Assembly (NCBI GenBank): GCA_035627675.1
Contig: DASPLH010000220.1
Location: 1 to 20,120 of the forward strand
Direction of reading: 5' to 3'
From: DASPLH01 sp035627675
Lineage (GTDB): Bacteria; Acidobacteriota; Terriglobia; Terriglobales; Acidobacteriaceae
Length of the DNA stretch: 20,120 nucleotides
Below, piece by piece: positions 1-8,965 of this stretch. A program made the translations under genes and the position numbers. The first letter of the stretch is position 1. Every line of letters starts with the position of its first letter. Below the pieces are notes generated by a model. It ran no database searches and was not told where the DNA came from. It was given only the letters and a program-made list of their open reading frames with translations.

Positions 1-507
1 GTGCCCGAGCGCATGCATCAGGTTCGCGGCTTCCTTCTCCACGTCGTCCCGGCGCTCTTTGAATGCGTCGGCGATCGCCATCAGGATCTTGCGGAAGCTG
101 GGACGTCCAAAGGTGTCCTGTGGCGGGAAGTACGTGCCGCCATAGAAGGGCTTGCCTTCGGGCGTGAGGAAAGCCGTGAGTGGCCAACCGCCTTGTCCGC
201 TGATGGCGGCGACCGCCGTTTGGTAACGGGCGTCGACGTCAGGACGCTCATCGCGGTCAACCTTCACGGCGATGAAGTCCCGGTTCACGATTTCGGCGAT
301 TTCCGGAGACTCGTAGGACTCGCGGTCCATCACGTGACACCAGTGGCACCAGACGGCGCCAATGTCGAGCAGTATGGGCTTGTTCTCCTGCTGTGCCAGC
401 GCCAGCGCCTCGGGACCCCATGGATGCCACCGAACCGGTTGGTGCATTGCAGACCGGAGATAGGCGGAGGAGGCGTTGGCGAGAGAGTTCAACGAGCTGC
501 CCGGCAT
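1..507 (-). CDS. DUF255 (YyaL/SSP411-type) thioredoxin-fold protein, N-terminal part
   Basis: The minus-strand frame is open from an ATG at 507 to the window edge (169 codons), so only the N-terminal domain is visible. It shows the DUF255 signature: HQPVRWHPWG near residues 22-31, a thioredoxin-like CHWC centre at residues 54-57 inside WCHWCHVMDRES, then VNREFIAVKVDREERPD and GQGGWPLTAFLTPEG. Family members are usually about 650-700 aa, with a C-terminal (alpha/alpha)6 glycosidase-like domain that would lie left of position 1. The biological role of the family is poorly defined; a redox or thiol role is inferred from the CxxC motif. No Shine-Dalgarno precedes the ATG, while a -10-like TAGACT sits 7 nt upstream. 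The gene lies downstream of the dps terminator and is probably its own transcription unit. Family assignment is confident; function is not. Confidence 0.9.
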   Translation of the reverse strand, partial: MPGSSLNSLANASSAYLRSAMHQPVRWHPWGPEALALAQQENKPILLDIGAVWCHWCHVMDRESYESPEIAEIVNRDFIAVKVDRDERPDVDARYQTAVAAISGQGGWPLTAFLTPEGKPFYGGTYFPPQDTFGRPSFRKILMAIADAFKERRDDVEKEAANLMHALGH

Positions 508-514
508 GATTCTT

Positions 515-520
515 AGTCTA
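515..520 (-). promoter_or_regulatory. Candidate -10 element (TAGACT) for the DUF255 gene, leaderless spacing
   Basis: TAGACT reads on the minus strand 7 nt before the ATG at 507; an overlapping TATAGA lies at 517-522. No Shine-Dalgarno is present and no good -35 is visible about 17 nt upstream. The spacing would put transcription start at or next to the ATG. Weak on its own, but the same arrangement recurs at three other genes here. Confidence 0.35.
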
Positions 521-574
521 TAGGCTTCCCGGCGGGAGCGGATACAGGCGTTGCGTGCCGCTGCGGAAACAGCA

Positions 575-599
575 AGAGCGCCCGTTTTCCGGGCGCTCT
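575..599 (-). terminator. Hairpin terminator downstream of dps
   Basis: A perfect 10-bp GC-rich stem (575-584 with 590-599) encloses a 5-nt loop. It lies 15 nt after the dps stop codon and before the next minus-strand gene. The minus-strand transcript continues into TTGCTGTTTCC, a poor U-tract, so this is either a weak intrinsic terminator or a 3'-end stabilising hairpin. Confidence 0.6.
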
Positions 600-614
600 C
601 GACGGTTCTGCGGT

Positions 615-1115
615 TTAGGCCTGGAGATGCGACTCGATCAGGTAGAGATCCTGGTCGGCCAGGGCCGCTGCTTCCGTGAAGAGGTCAGCCGTGACGGCGT
701 CGCCCAGCCCATCGGTCTGGTCGATAGCCGCGCGGCACGAATTCGCGTACAGCGAGAGCCGCTCGGCTACCGCCCGGAGGTGCTGCTCGCCGGTGAGCGC
801 GTTGAAGTCGTACTCCGGAAGGCTGGAGTTCTTCGCCGCCGAACGTGCCGTTCCCAGTGCGACGCCGCCCAGGGCCGTCGCGCGCTCGGCGATCTGGTCC
901 ACGAAAGGCTCGATATCGGCAGCAATCTTGTCAAACAGCAGATGCAGCTGATAGAAGTCTTTGCCCTTGATGTTCCAGTGTGCCTGCTTTACCTGGGTGT
1001 ACAGATCGAACGTTTCAGCCAGCCTGCCGTTCAGGATTTCGACCACCTGGTCGCGCTTATCTTCAGGGATGTCGACACGGGTCGAGAACAGCCGGGTCTT
1101 CGTTGCTGTAGCCAT
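615..1115 (-). CDS. dps: Dps family ferritin-like DNA-protection protein
   Basis: This 166-aa protein has the normal Dps length. Known Dps proteins form a 12-subunit shell that oxidises and stores iron and protects DNA from oxidative damage. The ferroxidase ligands are all visible: H46 (QAHWNIKG), H58 and D62 (QLHLLFD), D73 and E77 (DQIAER). They have the same spacing as in E. coli Dps (H51, H63, D67, D78, E82). The start is the ATG at 1115, with GGAGG at 1123-1127 seven nt upstream, a strong Shine-Dalgarno. The N-terminus is short with few lysines (K6, K20), so direct DNA binding cannot be assumed. It follows the M20 peptidase gene by 62 nt in the same direction, and a hairpin follows its stop codon. 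No clear OxyR or Fur-type operator was recognised. Confidence 0.95.
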   Translation of the reverse strand: MATATKTRLFSTRVDIPEDKRDQVVEILNGRLAETFDLYTQVKQAHWNIKGKDFYQLHLLFDKIAADIEPFVDQIAERATALGGVALGTARSAAKNSSLPEYDFNALTGEQHLRAVAERLSLYANSCRAAIDQTDGLGDAVTADLFTEAAALADQDLYLIESHLQA

Positions 1116-1156
1116 TAAGAATCCTCCACTGCGTTAGATGAAAAGCGAAGATCGTG

Positions 1157-1176
1157 AGGCTCCGGAAGGCTCCGGA
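1157..1176. repeat. Tandem 10-bp duplication (AGGCTCCGGA x2)
   Basis: Two exact head-to-tail copies, 1157-1166 and 1167-1176, lie in the 62-nt gap between the M20 peptidase stop codon and the dps start. Each contains the palindrome TCCGGA, so the pair can fold into small hairpins. It may be a slippage product or a weak terminator or operator; nothing stronger can be said. Confidence 0.5.
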
Positions 1177-1177
1177 A

Positions 1178-2173
1178 TTATTGCAGCAGGTGCCGGGCAA
1201 TTGTGCCATAAAGGGCAATCGCCTCGTGCAACTCGCGTTTGCCGATGAACTCGCCGTCGGTGTGCGCGACGTGAATCGATCCCGGTCCGAGCAGCACCGG
1301 TTCTCCCCAATTGGAGAGCTTCGGAATATCCGTGGTGAACGACGCTGTCATCGTCGGAATGCCCGGAACGGTGCGGAACTTCATATAAGGAATGTCGAGG
1401 ACGAACGCGATCTCTCCCTTGCTGCCGACCGCGTTCACGATGGCTTCCCGCAACTCTTCGGACGGAGCCACCAGGCGGAACAGCAGTTGTGCCTTGGCGT
1501 AATCCGGGATGACGTTGGTTGCGCGGCCGCCCTCGATGATGCCGATATTCAGAGTGCTCGGCCCGATCTCCGAATTGTGCGGCAACTCCATCGCCCGCAG
1601 CGCCTGTAGCGCGTCCAGTAATTTGTCAATTGCGGATTCGCCGAGCTCCGGGTAGGCAGAGTGCGCCATCTTGCCGTGGGAGGTGACTTCGACGCGCAGC
1701 GCGCCCTTGGAAGCCAGGGCGATGCGGTTGTCCGTCGGTTCGCCGTTGACGAGGAACTTCGAGCCGCGCGCGTTCTCGTTCGCGATCTGTGCTCCGAGCG
1801 AGTCACGCTCCTCTCCGGCGACGAACAAAAGCCCGGCCGGTACGCCGGACGCGTTCAACTGCTCGGCCGCGGCGATCTGCGCGGCGATGATTCCCTTGGC
1901 GTCACACGCGCCGCGCCCGTAGATGTTGTGGGCGTCCTCCCGCGAGGCGATCCATGGCGGCACAACGTCGAGATGAGTCGAGAAGACCAGCGGCGGCTCC
2001 GGCGTTTGCCGCGGGGCGGCGAACACGTTGAAGCGGTGGCGCTCGACCGGCATGCGTTCCACCGCGTAGCCGAGAGACTCGAGGTGCGCAGCCACAAACT
2101 CGCCGACACCGGCTTCATTGCCGGTGATGGATTCGATATCGATCAGTTGGCGCGTTAACGAGACGACGTCCAT
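1178..2173 (-). CDS. M20 family metallopeptidase (ArgE/DapE/LysK-like deacylase)
   Basis: This 331-aa protein has the co-catalytic metal motifs of the M20 family in order: H67 and D69 in STHLDVVP, bridging D91 in GRGACDAKG, general base E121 and ligand E122 in GEERDS, E145 in NGEPTD, and H304 near the C-terminus in VAHTDGEF. A dimerisation domain with SHGKMAHSAYP lies in the middle. Known relatives hydrolyse N-acyl amino acids such as acetylornithine or succinyl-diaminopimelate. The protein is shorter than classical ArgE (about 380 aa), and the substrate cannot be read from sequence; acetylornithine or an acyl-lysine intermediate are candidates. It starts 34 nt after the alpha/beta hydrolase stop codon and is probably co-transcribed with it. 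The Shine-Dalgarno is weak. Confidence 0.9.
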   Translation of the reverse strand: MDVVSLTRQLIDIESITGNEAGVGEFVAAHLESLGYAVERMPVERHRFNVFAAPRQTPEPPLVFSTHLDVVPPWIASREDAHNIYGRGACDAKGIIAAQIAAAEQLNASGVPAGLLFVAGEERDSLGAQIANENARGSKFLVNGEPTDNRIALASKGALRVEVTSHGKMAHSAYPELGESAIDKLLDALQALRAMELPHNSEIGPSTLNIGIIEGGRATNVIPDYAKAQLLFRLVAPSEELREAIVNAVGSKGEIAFVLDIPYMKFRTVPGIPTMTASFTTDIPKLSNWGEPVLLGPGSIHVAHTDGEFIGKRELHEAIALYGTIARHLLQ

Positions 2174-2207
2174 TGCGGCTCAGGATACCATCCCGGTCGC
2201 AGATCAC

Positions 2208-3074
2208 TCAGTGCGCGCGCAGGAAGCGCAGTAGCTCGCCATTGACCTCTTGCGGGAACTCCTGGTGCAACCAGTGCGTTGCGTCGGGGAACATCCGCAC
2301 CGACCCGGAGTCGCAGACCTTCAGCGATTCGCGCGCCAGTTCCGCGTTGAGCGCCGGGTCCTTCTCGCCCCAAAGGAGAAGCGTCGGGCATGGGATTCGA
2401 GGAGTCGTGACGGCGGTCGCCGTGCGACGGGCGTTCGCGCGATACCAGTGAATCATCGCGGTAAGCGCTCCAGACCTGCTCCATGCCTCGCGGTAGAGAG
2501 CAATGTCTTGTGGCGAGAACGTGCCGGGAAGGCTTGTGCTCAGCAGCATTCTCCGCAAACCCGCGAACTCGCGCCGCGACAGCAGCTTTTCGGGAAGGCC
2601 GGGAACTTGAAAGAACAGGATGTACCAGCTCTTCAGCATCTGCGACAGGTGCCGCCGGGCGTACTGTCCGAAGACGTCGGGATGCGGTGCGTTAACGATT
2701 GCAATACGTTCCACGCGCCCGGAAAATCTCGACGCGACCTCCCACGCTACGATTCCGCCCCAGTCGTGTCCTACGAGGGCGAAGCGCTGCCGCCCCAACC
2801 GGTCTGCGATCCCAATGACGTCTGCCGCCAGCCTTTCGCGTGTGTAGGCCCGAAGCTCGCCGGGCTTGTCGCTCAGGTTGTATCCACGCTGGTCGGGCGC
2901 GATCACGCGGAATCCGGCGGACGCCAGTGCGGGTATCTGGTGCCGCCACGAGTACCAGAACTCCGGAAACCCGTGCAGCAGCAGGACCAGCGGACCGTCC
3001 GCGGGGCCTGCAACCATGGCGTGCAGGCGCACTTCCTCAAGCTGGAACCATTCCCGTCGCAATCCGCTCATCAT
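2208..3074 (-). CDS. Alpha/beta hydrolase, epoxide hydrolase-like
   Basis: This 288-aa protein has the layout of soluble epoxide hydrolases and haloalkane dehalogenases. The oxyanion-hole motif HGFPEFWYSW is at residues 34-43, the nucleophile D104 lies in GHDWGG, the acid D239 in WGEKDPAL and the catalytic H267 in ATHWLHQE. An aspartate nucleophile with HGFPE and WYS fits epoxide hydrolase best. A lid domain spans roughly residues 130-220 and contains tyrosines (for example in HWYRAN) that could activate an epoxide. The substrate is unknown. The start is one of two adjacent ATGs (3074 or 3071). There is no Shine-Dalgarno, and TAGAAT lies 9 nt upstream of the first ATG, directly next to the hppA terminator. 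It is likely the first gene of a unit with the M20 peptidase and perhaps dps. Confidence 0.88.
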   Translation of the reverse strand: MMSGLRREWFQLEEVRLHAMVAGPADGPLVLLLHGFPEFWYSWRHQIPALASAGFRVIAPDQRGYNLSDKPGELRAYTRERLAADVIGIADRLGRQRFALVGHDWGGIVAWEVASRFSGRVERIAIVNAPHPDVFGQYARRHLSQMLKSWYILFFQVPGLPEKLLSRREFAGLRRMLLSTSLPGTFSPQDIALYREAWSRSGALTAMIHWYRANARRTATAVTTPRIPCPTLLLWGEKDPALNAELARESLKVCDSGSVRMFPDATHWLHQEFPQEVNGELLRFLRAH

Positions 3075-3083
3075 GCCCGAGCG

Positions 3084-3089
3084 ATTCTA
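3084..3089 (-). promoter_or_regulatory. Candidate -10 element (TAGAAT) for the alpha/beta hydrolase gene
   Basis: TAGAAT matches the -10 consensus at five of six bases and ends 9 nt before the ATG at 3074. No Shine-Dalgarno is visible. The -35 region would fall inside the hppA terminator hairpin and shows no TTGACA-like hexamer. It would give a leaderless or nearly leaderless mRNA. Confidence 0.4.
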
Positions 3090-3090
3090 A

Positions 3091-3121
3091 AAGGAAAACG
3101 CCGCCCGTGGAGGGCGGCGTT
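3091..3121 (-). terminator. Rho-independent terminator of hppA
   Basis: On the minus strand a perfect 10-bp stem (3112-3121 with 3097-3106, 5-nt loop) is followed by TTTTCCTTTT. It begins 20 nt after the hppA stop codon, which is the classical form and position of an intrinsic terminator. Confidence 0.88.
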
Positions 3122-3141
3122 CGCGGTGAACAAAGTTTGGG

Positions 3142-5691
<2,550 letters not shown>

Positions 5692-6067
5692 ACATTCCTC
5701 CAAGTTAAAAACTCGTTGCGGGTCTCGGACACTTGGGGTGCCGAGTTCTCAAGATCGGAGCTCAACCGCGGCTCCATCGGTCTCAATGGCGATGCCGCAA
5801 CTAACGCGCATGGGAACACGTCTGCGCGCGCGTACACGGGTCGCCTGAACCCGGAACGCGCTTCCACTACAGAATGTTGGAGTTTGGCCGCGTTGGGTTG
5901 AAATGCAGCTGCACCGCGTTGGGGGCAACTGCAGCTTAAGAGCAAGTGTTTATAGCATTTTAGGAGCTGAACAGGCAATGGATCGCCTCACACGCTCGTA
6001 ACCGCCGGGCCCATGGTCACAGACGCGATCGCGCTCGAATGGCGCGTTTGAGTCATCAGATGCGCCA
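5692..6067 (-). other. Gene-free region, candidate long 5' leader of hppA
   Basis: About 376 nt lie between hppA and the next gene with no convincing ORF. Near the hppA start, a short hairpin (5724-5728 with 5741-5745, extended by CAC/GTG) competes with another pairing (5710-5715 with 5742-5747). CCAAG on the minus strand at 5732-5736 could pair with CTTGG at 5700-5704, which overlaps the Shine-Dalgarno. A 10-bp direct repeat, CCGCGTTGGG, occurs at 5888-5897 and 5914-5923, with the palindrome TGCAGCTGCA (5904-5913) between. No known riboswitch class was recognised. From about 5979 to 6067 I see nothing specific. Confidence 0.4.
5949..5978 (-). promoter_or_regulatory. Candidate sigma70 promoter for hppA
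   Basis: On the minus strand TTGCCT (5973-5978) and TATAAA (5949-5954) are separated by 18 nt. This would place transcription start about 250 nt upstream of the hppA ATG and imply a long leader. It is the best match I found in the gap. Confidence 0.35.
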
Positions 6068-6427
6068 TTACTCGCCTCTCATTCGCTTCCGGACGTCCTT
6101 CGCGAGTTTCTCCATCTCCTCGGCCTTTCGGATGACCTCCAGGCTCAAGACGCTCTCGCCCGACTTGTCCACGTAACGCTTCAGCTCGGTCGCGATCTCG
6201 AGCAGCTTCTCGGAATCCCTCTTGAGGTCCGCGTAACGCTGCTTGGCGCGGGCTCTCGCCATCTCGCGCTCCAGTTCGGGATTCAGGGGCTCGTCCTGGA
6301 TGTGGCGGCGTCGCACCTGTGCAACCGTCGTCGCGCTCGCGGGCGCCGCGGGTTGCGAATCGGGCTCGGCGGCGAACAGGCAGACAGAGAAGAACGGGAT
6401 GAAAAACACCGCGGTTCGTAGTTGCAT
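6068..6427 (-). CDS. Small exported coiled-coil protein, unknown function
   Basis: This 119-aa protein begins with a clear signal peptide (residues 1-20, ending CLFAA), then a short Pro/Ala-rich segment. From about residue 48 the rest is highly charged, probably helical and coiled-coil (SEKLLEIATELKRYVDKSG, then VIRKAEEMEKLAKDVRKRM). No catalytic motif is visible. I recall similar small proteins with this C-terminal pattern from acidobacterial genomes, but cannot confirm it here. The location would be periplasmic or envelope-associated; the role is unknown. It is transcribed divergently from mscS. No Shine-Dalgarno is seen at the ATG, and a perfect TATAAT at 6460-6465 suggests its own promoter with a leader of about 25 nt. 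Confidence 0.75.
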   Translation of the reverse strand: MQLRTAVFFIPFFSVCLFAAEPDSQPAAPASATTVAQVRRRHIQDEPLNPELEREMARARAKQRYADLKRDSEKLLEIATELKRYVDKSGESVLSLEVIRKAEEMEKLAKDVRKRMRGE

Positions 6428-6459
6428 ACGCTTTGCACTTCGGTACGGAGATGCAGGCG

Positions 6460-6465
6460 ATTATA
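6460..6465 (-). promoter_or_regulatory. Candidate -10 element (TATAAT) for the small exported protein
   Basis: A perfect TATAAT reads on the minus strand 32 nt before the ATG at 6427. No clear -35 is seen (GCTTCC at 17-nt spacing). It is divergent from the mscS -10 element, 33 nt away. Confidence 0.45.
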
Positions 6466-6498
6466 CGTTGGCGAGTAAGCCCGGAAGCCAGTGCAATT

Positions 6499-6504
6499 TA
6501 TAAT
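6499..6504 (+). promoter_or_regulatory. Candidate -10 element (TATAAT) of mscS, leaderless spacing
   Basis: A perfect TATAAT ends 8 nt before the mscS ATG at 6513. The expected transcription start falls at about 6511-6513, at the ATG. There is no Shine-Dalgarno, and the next internal methionine (residue 86) is too far in to be an alternative start. The -35 is poor (TAAGCC at 17-nt spacing). Confidence 0.5.
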
Positions 6505-6512
6505 CCGGCATC

Positions 6513-7421
6513 ATGCTTCTAGTTCCCGTTCCATCCTGGGGCGAACGCTGGCACCGCCTCATCGAAGAGTGGGGCGAAGACAGCTTCAACCTGCTTCGCG
6601 AACACGTTCCGAAAATCCTCAGCATCCTCATCGTCGTCGCCGTGTTGTGGCACTTGCTCAATGTGCTGACGGACCGGCTGATCACGATCAGCAAGCGGCA
6701 GGACCTCCCGTCCACCTTCCGCGCCCAGCAGCTTCGAACGCTGGCAGGCGTCGTGCACGGCGGCGGCATGTTCCTGATCTTCTTCTTTGCCGGCCTGACG
6801 ATCCTCCAGCAGTTGAGAGTGAACGTAGGCCCGCTGCTGGCCAGCGCCGGAGTGCTCGGCCTGGCTATCGGCTTCGGCGCGCAGGCGCTGGTGAAGGACG
6901 TCATCAACGGGTTCTTCATCCTCTTCGAGAACCAGTACGACGTCGGTGACACCGTGAAGATCGGGGCGGTGCAGGGCACGGTCGAAATGATGACCCTGCG
7001 TCGCACCATGTTGCGGGACGCCGACGGCACCCAGCACATCATCCCCAACAGCATGATCTCGATCGTGAGCAATCTCACGCGCGACTGGACGCAGATCTCG
7101 CTGCACATCTCGGTCGATTACAAGGAAGACAGCGACCGGATCATCTCGCTGCTCAACGAAGTCGGCATGGAGGTTCGCAACGACCCGCAGTTCCGCGACG
7201 CGATCGTCGCCGACCCGCAGGTGCCCGGCATTGACCGTTTCCATGGCGGGGAAGTGGACTACCTGATGACGGTCAAGACGCGTCCCGGCGAGCAGTACGC
7301 CGTCAGCCGTCAGATGCGCAGGATGATCAAGCACTGCTTCGAGAAGAACAACATTCAGCCTGGCGGCCAGAACCGATTCTTCGTGGTTGACTCCACTCTT
7401 CCGCCGGCAGCAAGGAAATAG
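6513..7421 (+). CDS. MscS-family small-conductance mechanosensitive channel
   Basis: This 302-aa inner-membrane protein would act as a tension-gated channel releasing solutes during osmotic downshock. Three hydrophobic segments are visible at about 34-52, 80-100 and 105-127. The third is the pore-lining TM3 type (GPLLASAGVLGLAIGFGAQ, 106-124) leading into LVKDVINGFFILFENQ. The beta domain follows, with VGDTVKIG and the typical RDADGTQHIIPNS. The C-terminal alpha/beta domain continues to the end. The length fits compact MscS homologues. It has no Shine-Dalgarno but a perfect -10 element at leaderless distance. The SDR gene follows 7 nt after the stop codon, so the two are probably co-transcribed. 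MscS family membership is certain; E. coli mscS orthology is not. Confidence 0.93.
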   Translation: MLLVPVPSWGERWHRLIEEWGEDSFNLLREHVPKILSILIVVAVLWHLLNVLTDRLITISKRQDLPSTFRAQQLRTLAGVVHGGGMFLIFFFAGLTILQQLRVNVGPLLASAGVLGLAIGFGAQALVKDVINGFFILFENQYDVGDTVKIGAVQGTVEMMTLRRTMLRDADGTQHIIPNSMISIVSNLTRDWTQISLHISVDYKEDSDRIISLLNEVGMEVRNDPQFRDAIVADPQVPGIDRFHGGEVDYLMTVKTRPGEQYAVSRQMRRMIKHCFEKNNIQPGGQNRFFVVDSTLPPAARK

Positions 7422-7428
7422 CGAGGGT

Positions 7429-8217
7429 ATGGAAACAGGACTGAAGGGACGAGTAGCCATTGTTGCCGCTTCCAGCCAGGGCATCGGAAAAACCACGGCG
7501 ATGAGGTTTGCCGCCGAGGGCGCAAAGGTCGCCCTGTGCGCGCGCAACCAGCAGGCGTTGGACTCCGTGGCCGCCGACATCGAGTCGAAGTACAAGGTCG
7601 AGGTGTTCACGCGCGCCCTCGACGTAACCGACGCCGAAGCCGTGCGGCAGTTCGTCGCAGCCGTCGGCGAGAGATTCGGACGGATCGACATTTGCGTCAC
7701 GAACGCCGGTGGTCCCCCGGCCAAGGCGTTCTCCGAGCTCACCAATGACGACTGGCGCAGGGCGTTCGAGTTGAACCTGCTCAGCACCGTCTCGTTCTGC
7801 CGCGAGGTGATCCCCTGGATGCAGCGCCAGCGCTGGGGACGCATCGTCACCATCACGTCCAGTTCGGTGAAGCAGCCGATCCCCGACCTGATCCTTTCCA
7901 ACTCCATACGCACCGGTGTTGTAGGCCTGGTGAAGAGTCTGGCGAACCTTTACGGGCGCGATGGAATTCTCGTCAACAACGTCGGTCCGGGCTACACCGC
8001 GACCGACCGCCTCAAGGAGCTTGCGGGTTCCCGTTCGAAAGCGCTGGGTGTCGGGGAGGAGCAGATGTACCAGCGTTGGGCGGACGACACCGCCACCGGG
8101 AAGATCGCCGATCCGGAGGATGTGGCGAACACGATCGTCTGGCTCGCGTCGGAAGCGGCTTCGTCCATCACCGGGCAGACCGTCCTGGTTGACAACGGCG
8201 CGTATAGAGGCCTGTGA
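7429..8217 (+). CDS. SDR-superfamily protein lacking the canonical Tyr/Lys pair
   Basis: This 262-aa protein has a Rossmann fold of the short-chain dehydrogenase/reductase type and looks like FabG. The cofactor loop reads AASSQGIG (13-20) instead of the usual TGxxxGIG; NAGG (92-95), N116 and S144 are present. Where SDRs have YxxxK it has S157-N-S-I-R161, so both the catalytic Tyr and Lys are replaced. A group of FabG-like SDRs without the full tetrad is known, so this is probably a family trait rather than damage. The reading frame is intact and the C-terminus (GQTVLVDNG) is normal. I chose the ATG at 7429 (METGLKGRVA), with AAGGA at 7412-7416; a TTG at 7387 would overlap mscS. Substrate and activity are unknown. 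Confidence 0.85.
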   Translation: METGLKGRVAIVAASSQGIGKTTAMRFAAEGAKVALCARNQQALDSVAADIESKYKVEVFTRALDVTDAEAVRQFVAAVGERFGRIDICVTNAGGPPAKAFSELTNDDWRRAFELNLLSTVSFCREVIPWMQRQRWGRIVTITSSSVKQPIPDLILSNSIRTGVVGLVKSLANLYGRDGILVNNVGPGYTATDRLKELAGSRSKALGVGEEQMYQRWADDTATGKIADPEDVANTIVWLASEAASSITGQTVLVDNGAYRGL

Positions 8218-8307
8218 CTCACTTTCAGAACGGCCGGTCCGTCTTAGTTAGCAGCCAAAACCGGGTTCCGCCGCATCACACGGAAAGGTGCTGGCGGACC
8301 ATTCCTC

Positions 8308-8964
8308 ATGCTGTGGAACCTGGGACTTGACCTTGCTCTCGGAGCAATACTGGTGGCGACCTGGTATTGGGGCTGCCTGCGGATGAACCGCCGGCGTTCC
8401 ACGCGAATTCTGTACTGGATCGATCAGGCTCTCGCCGGCTCTGGCCGGATCTCCGGAATCGAATGGCTCTCCGCCTCGCGATTCCTGGTCCGGCTGCGGT
8501 TGCAGGACAGCTGCTTCCGCTGTCCGGCCGTGATCGTCAGGCTCGCTCCCCGCGAACTGCCCTTCCACTGGCTGATGAACCGCATCCGCAAGACCGAAGA
8601 CACAGCCACGTTTGAAGCCAACCTGCCGCTCGCGCCCACGTTCAACATGGACGTGCATACCCAGCACTGGCGCACCGGCGCAAAGGCCGGCAAAACGCCC
8701 AGGAGCGGCCGCTGGACGACCGAAACCATCGGGCCGTTCGTGATCACCAACCGGCGCGACTGGCAGCGCGACGTCGTCTGCGCCATGGACACGATGACGC
8801 AGTCCAGGGGCTACCAGTTCGTGAATGTCAGCTTCCGCAAGACTTCGCCGCACTTTTCCGCCACGCTGCCGCTCGAGGTGCTCCGCCAGCGTGTGGACGC
8901 ACAACCGCCGATTTTCGATGTGCTGAAGGAACTGGCGACGGGATCGTCTTCCGCCCGCTTCTGA
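8308..8964 (+). CDS. Membrane-anchored protein of unknown function
   Basis: This 218-aa protein has one N-terminal membrane segment (about residues 4-23) followed by RMNRRR, which predicts a cytoplasmic soluble domain by the positive-inside rule. The remainder is rich in Arg and Trp, with segments such as GIEWLSASRFLVRLRL, APRELPFHWL and NVSFRKTSPHFSATLPLE. I recognise no enzyme motif. It resembles uncharacterised proteins I associate with acidobacteria; this is recollection, not a search. It lies 90 nt after the SDR gene on the same strand. A weak GGCGGA precedes the ATG by about 9 nt. Its stop codon is only 1 nt from the stop of the convergent polyprenyl synthase gene. Confidence 0.75.
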   Translation: MLWNLGLDLALGAILVATWYWGCLRMNRRRSTRILYWIDQALAGSGRISGIEWLSASRFLVRLRLQDSCFRCPAVIVRLAPRELPFHWLMNRIRKTEDTATFEANLPLAPTFNMDVHTQHWRTGAKAGKTPRSGRWTTETIGPFVITNRRDWQRDVVCAMDTMTQSRGYQFVNVSFRKTSPHFSATLPLEVLRQRVDAQPPIFDVLKELATGSSSARF

Positions 8965-8965
8965 C

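Noticed and set aside
5979..6002. Seven-codon plus-strand ORF with AGGAG upstream, leader-peptide-like
   Set aside because: No plus-strand gene follows for about 500 nt, so there is nothing for it to control.
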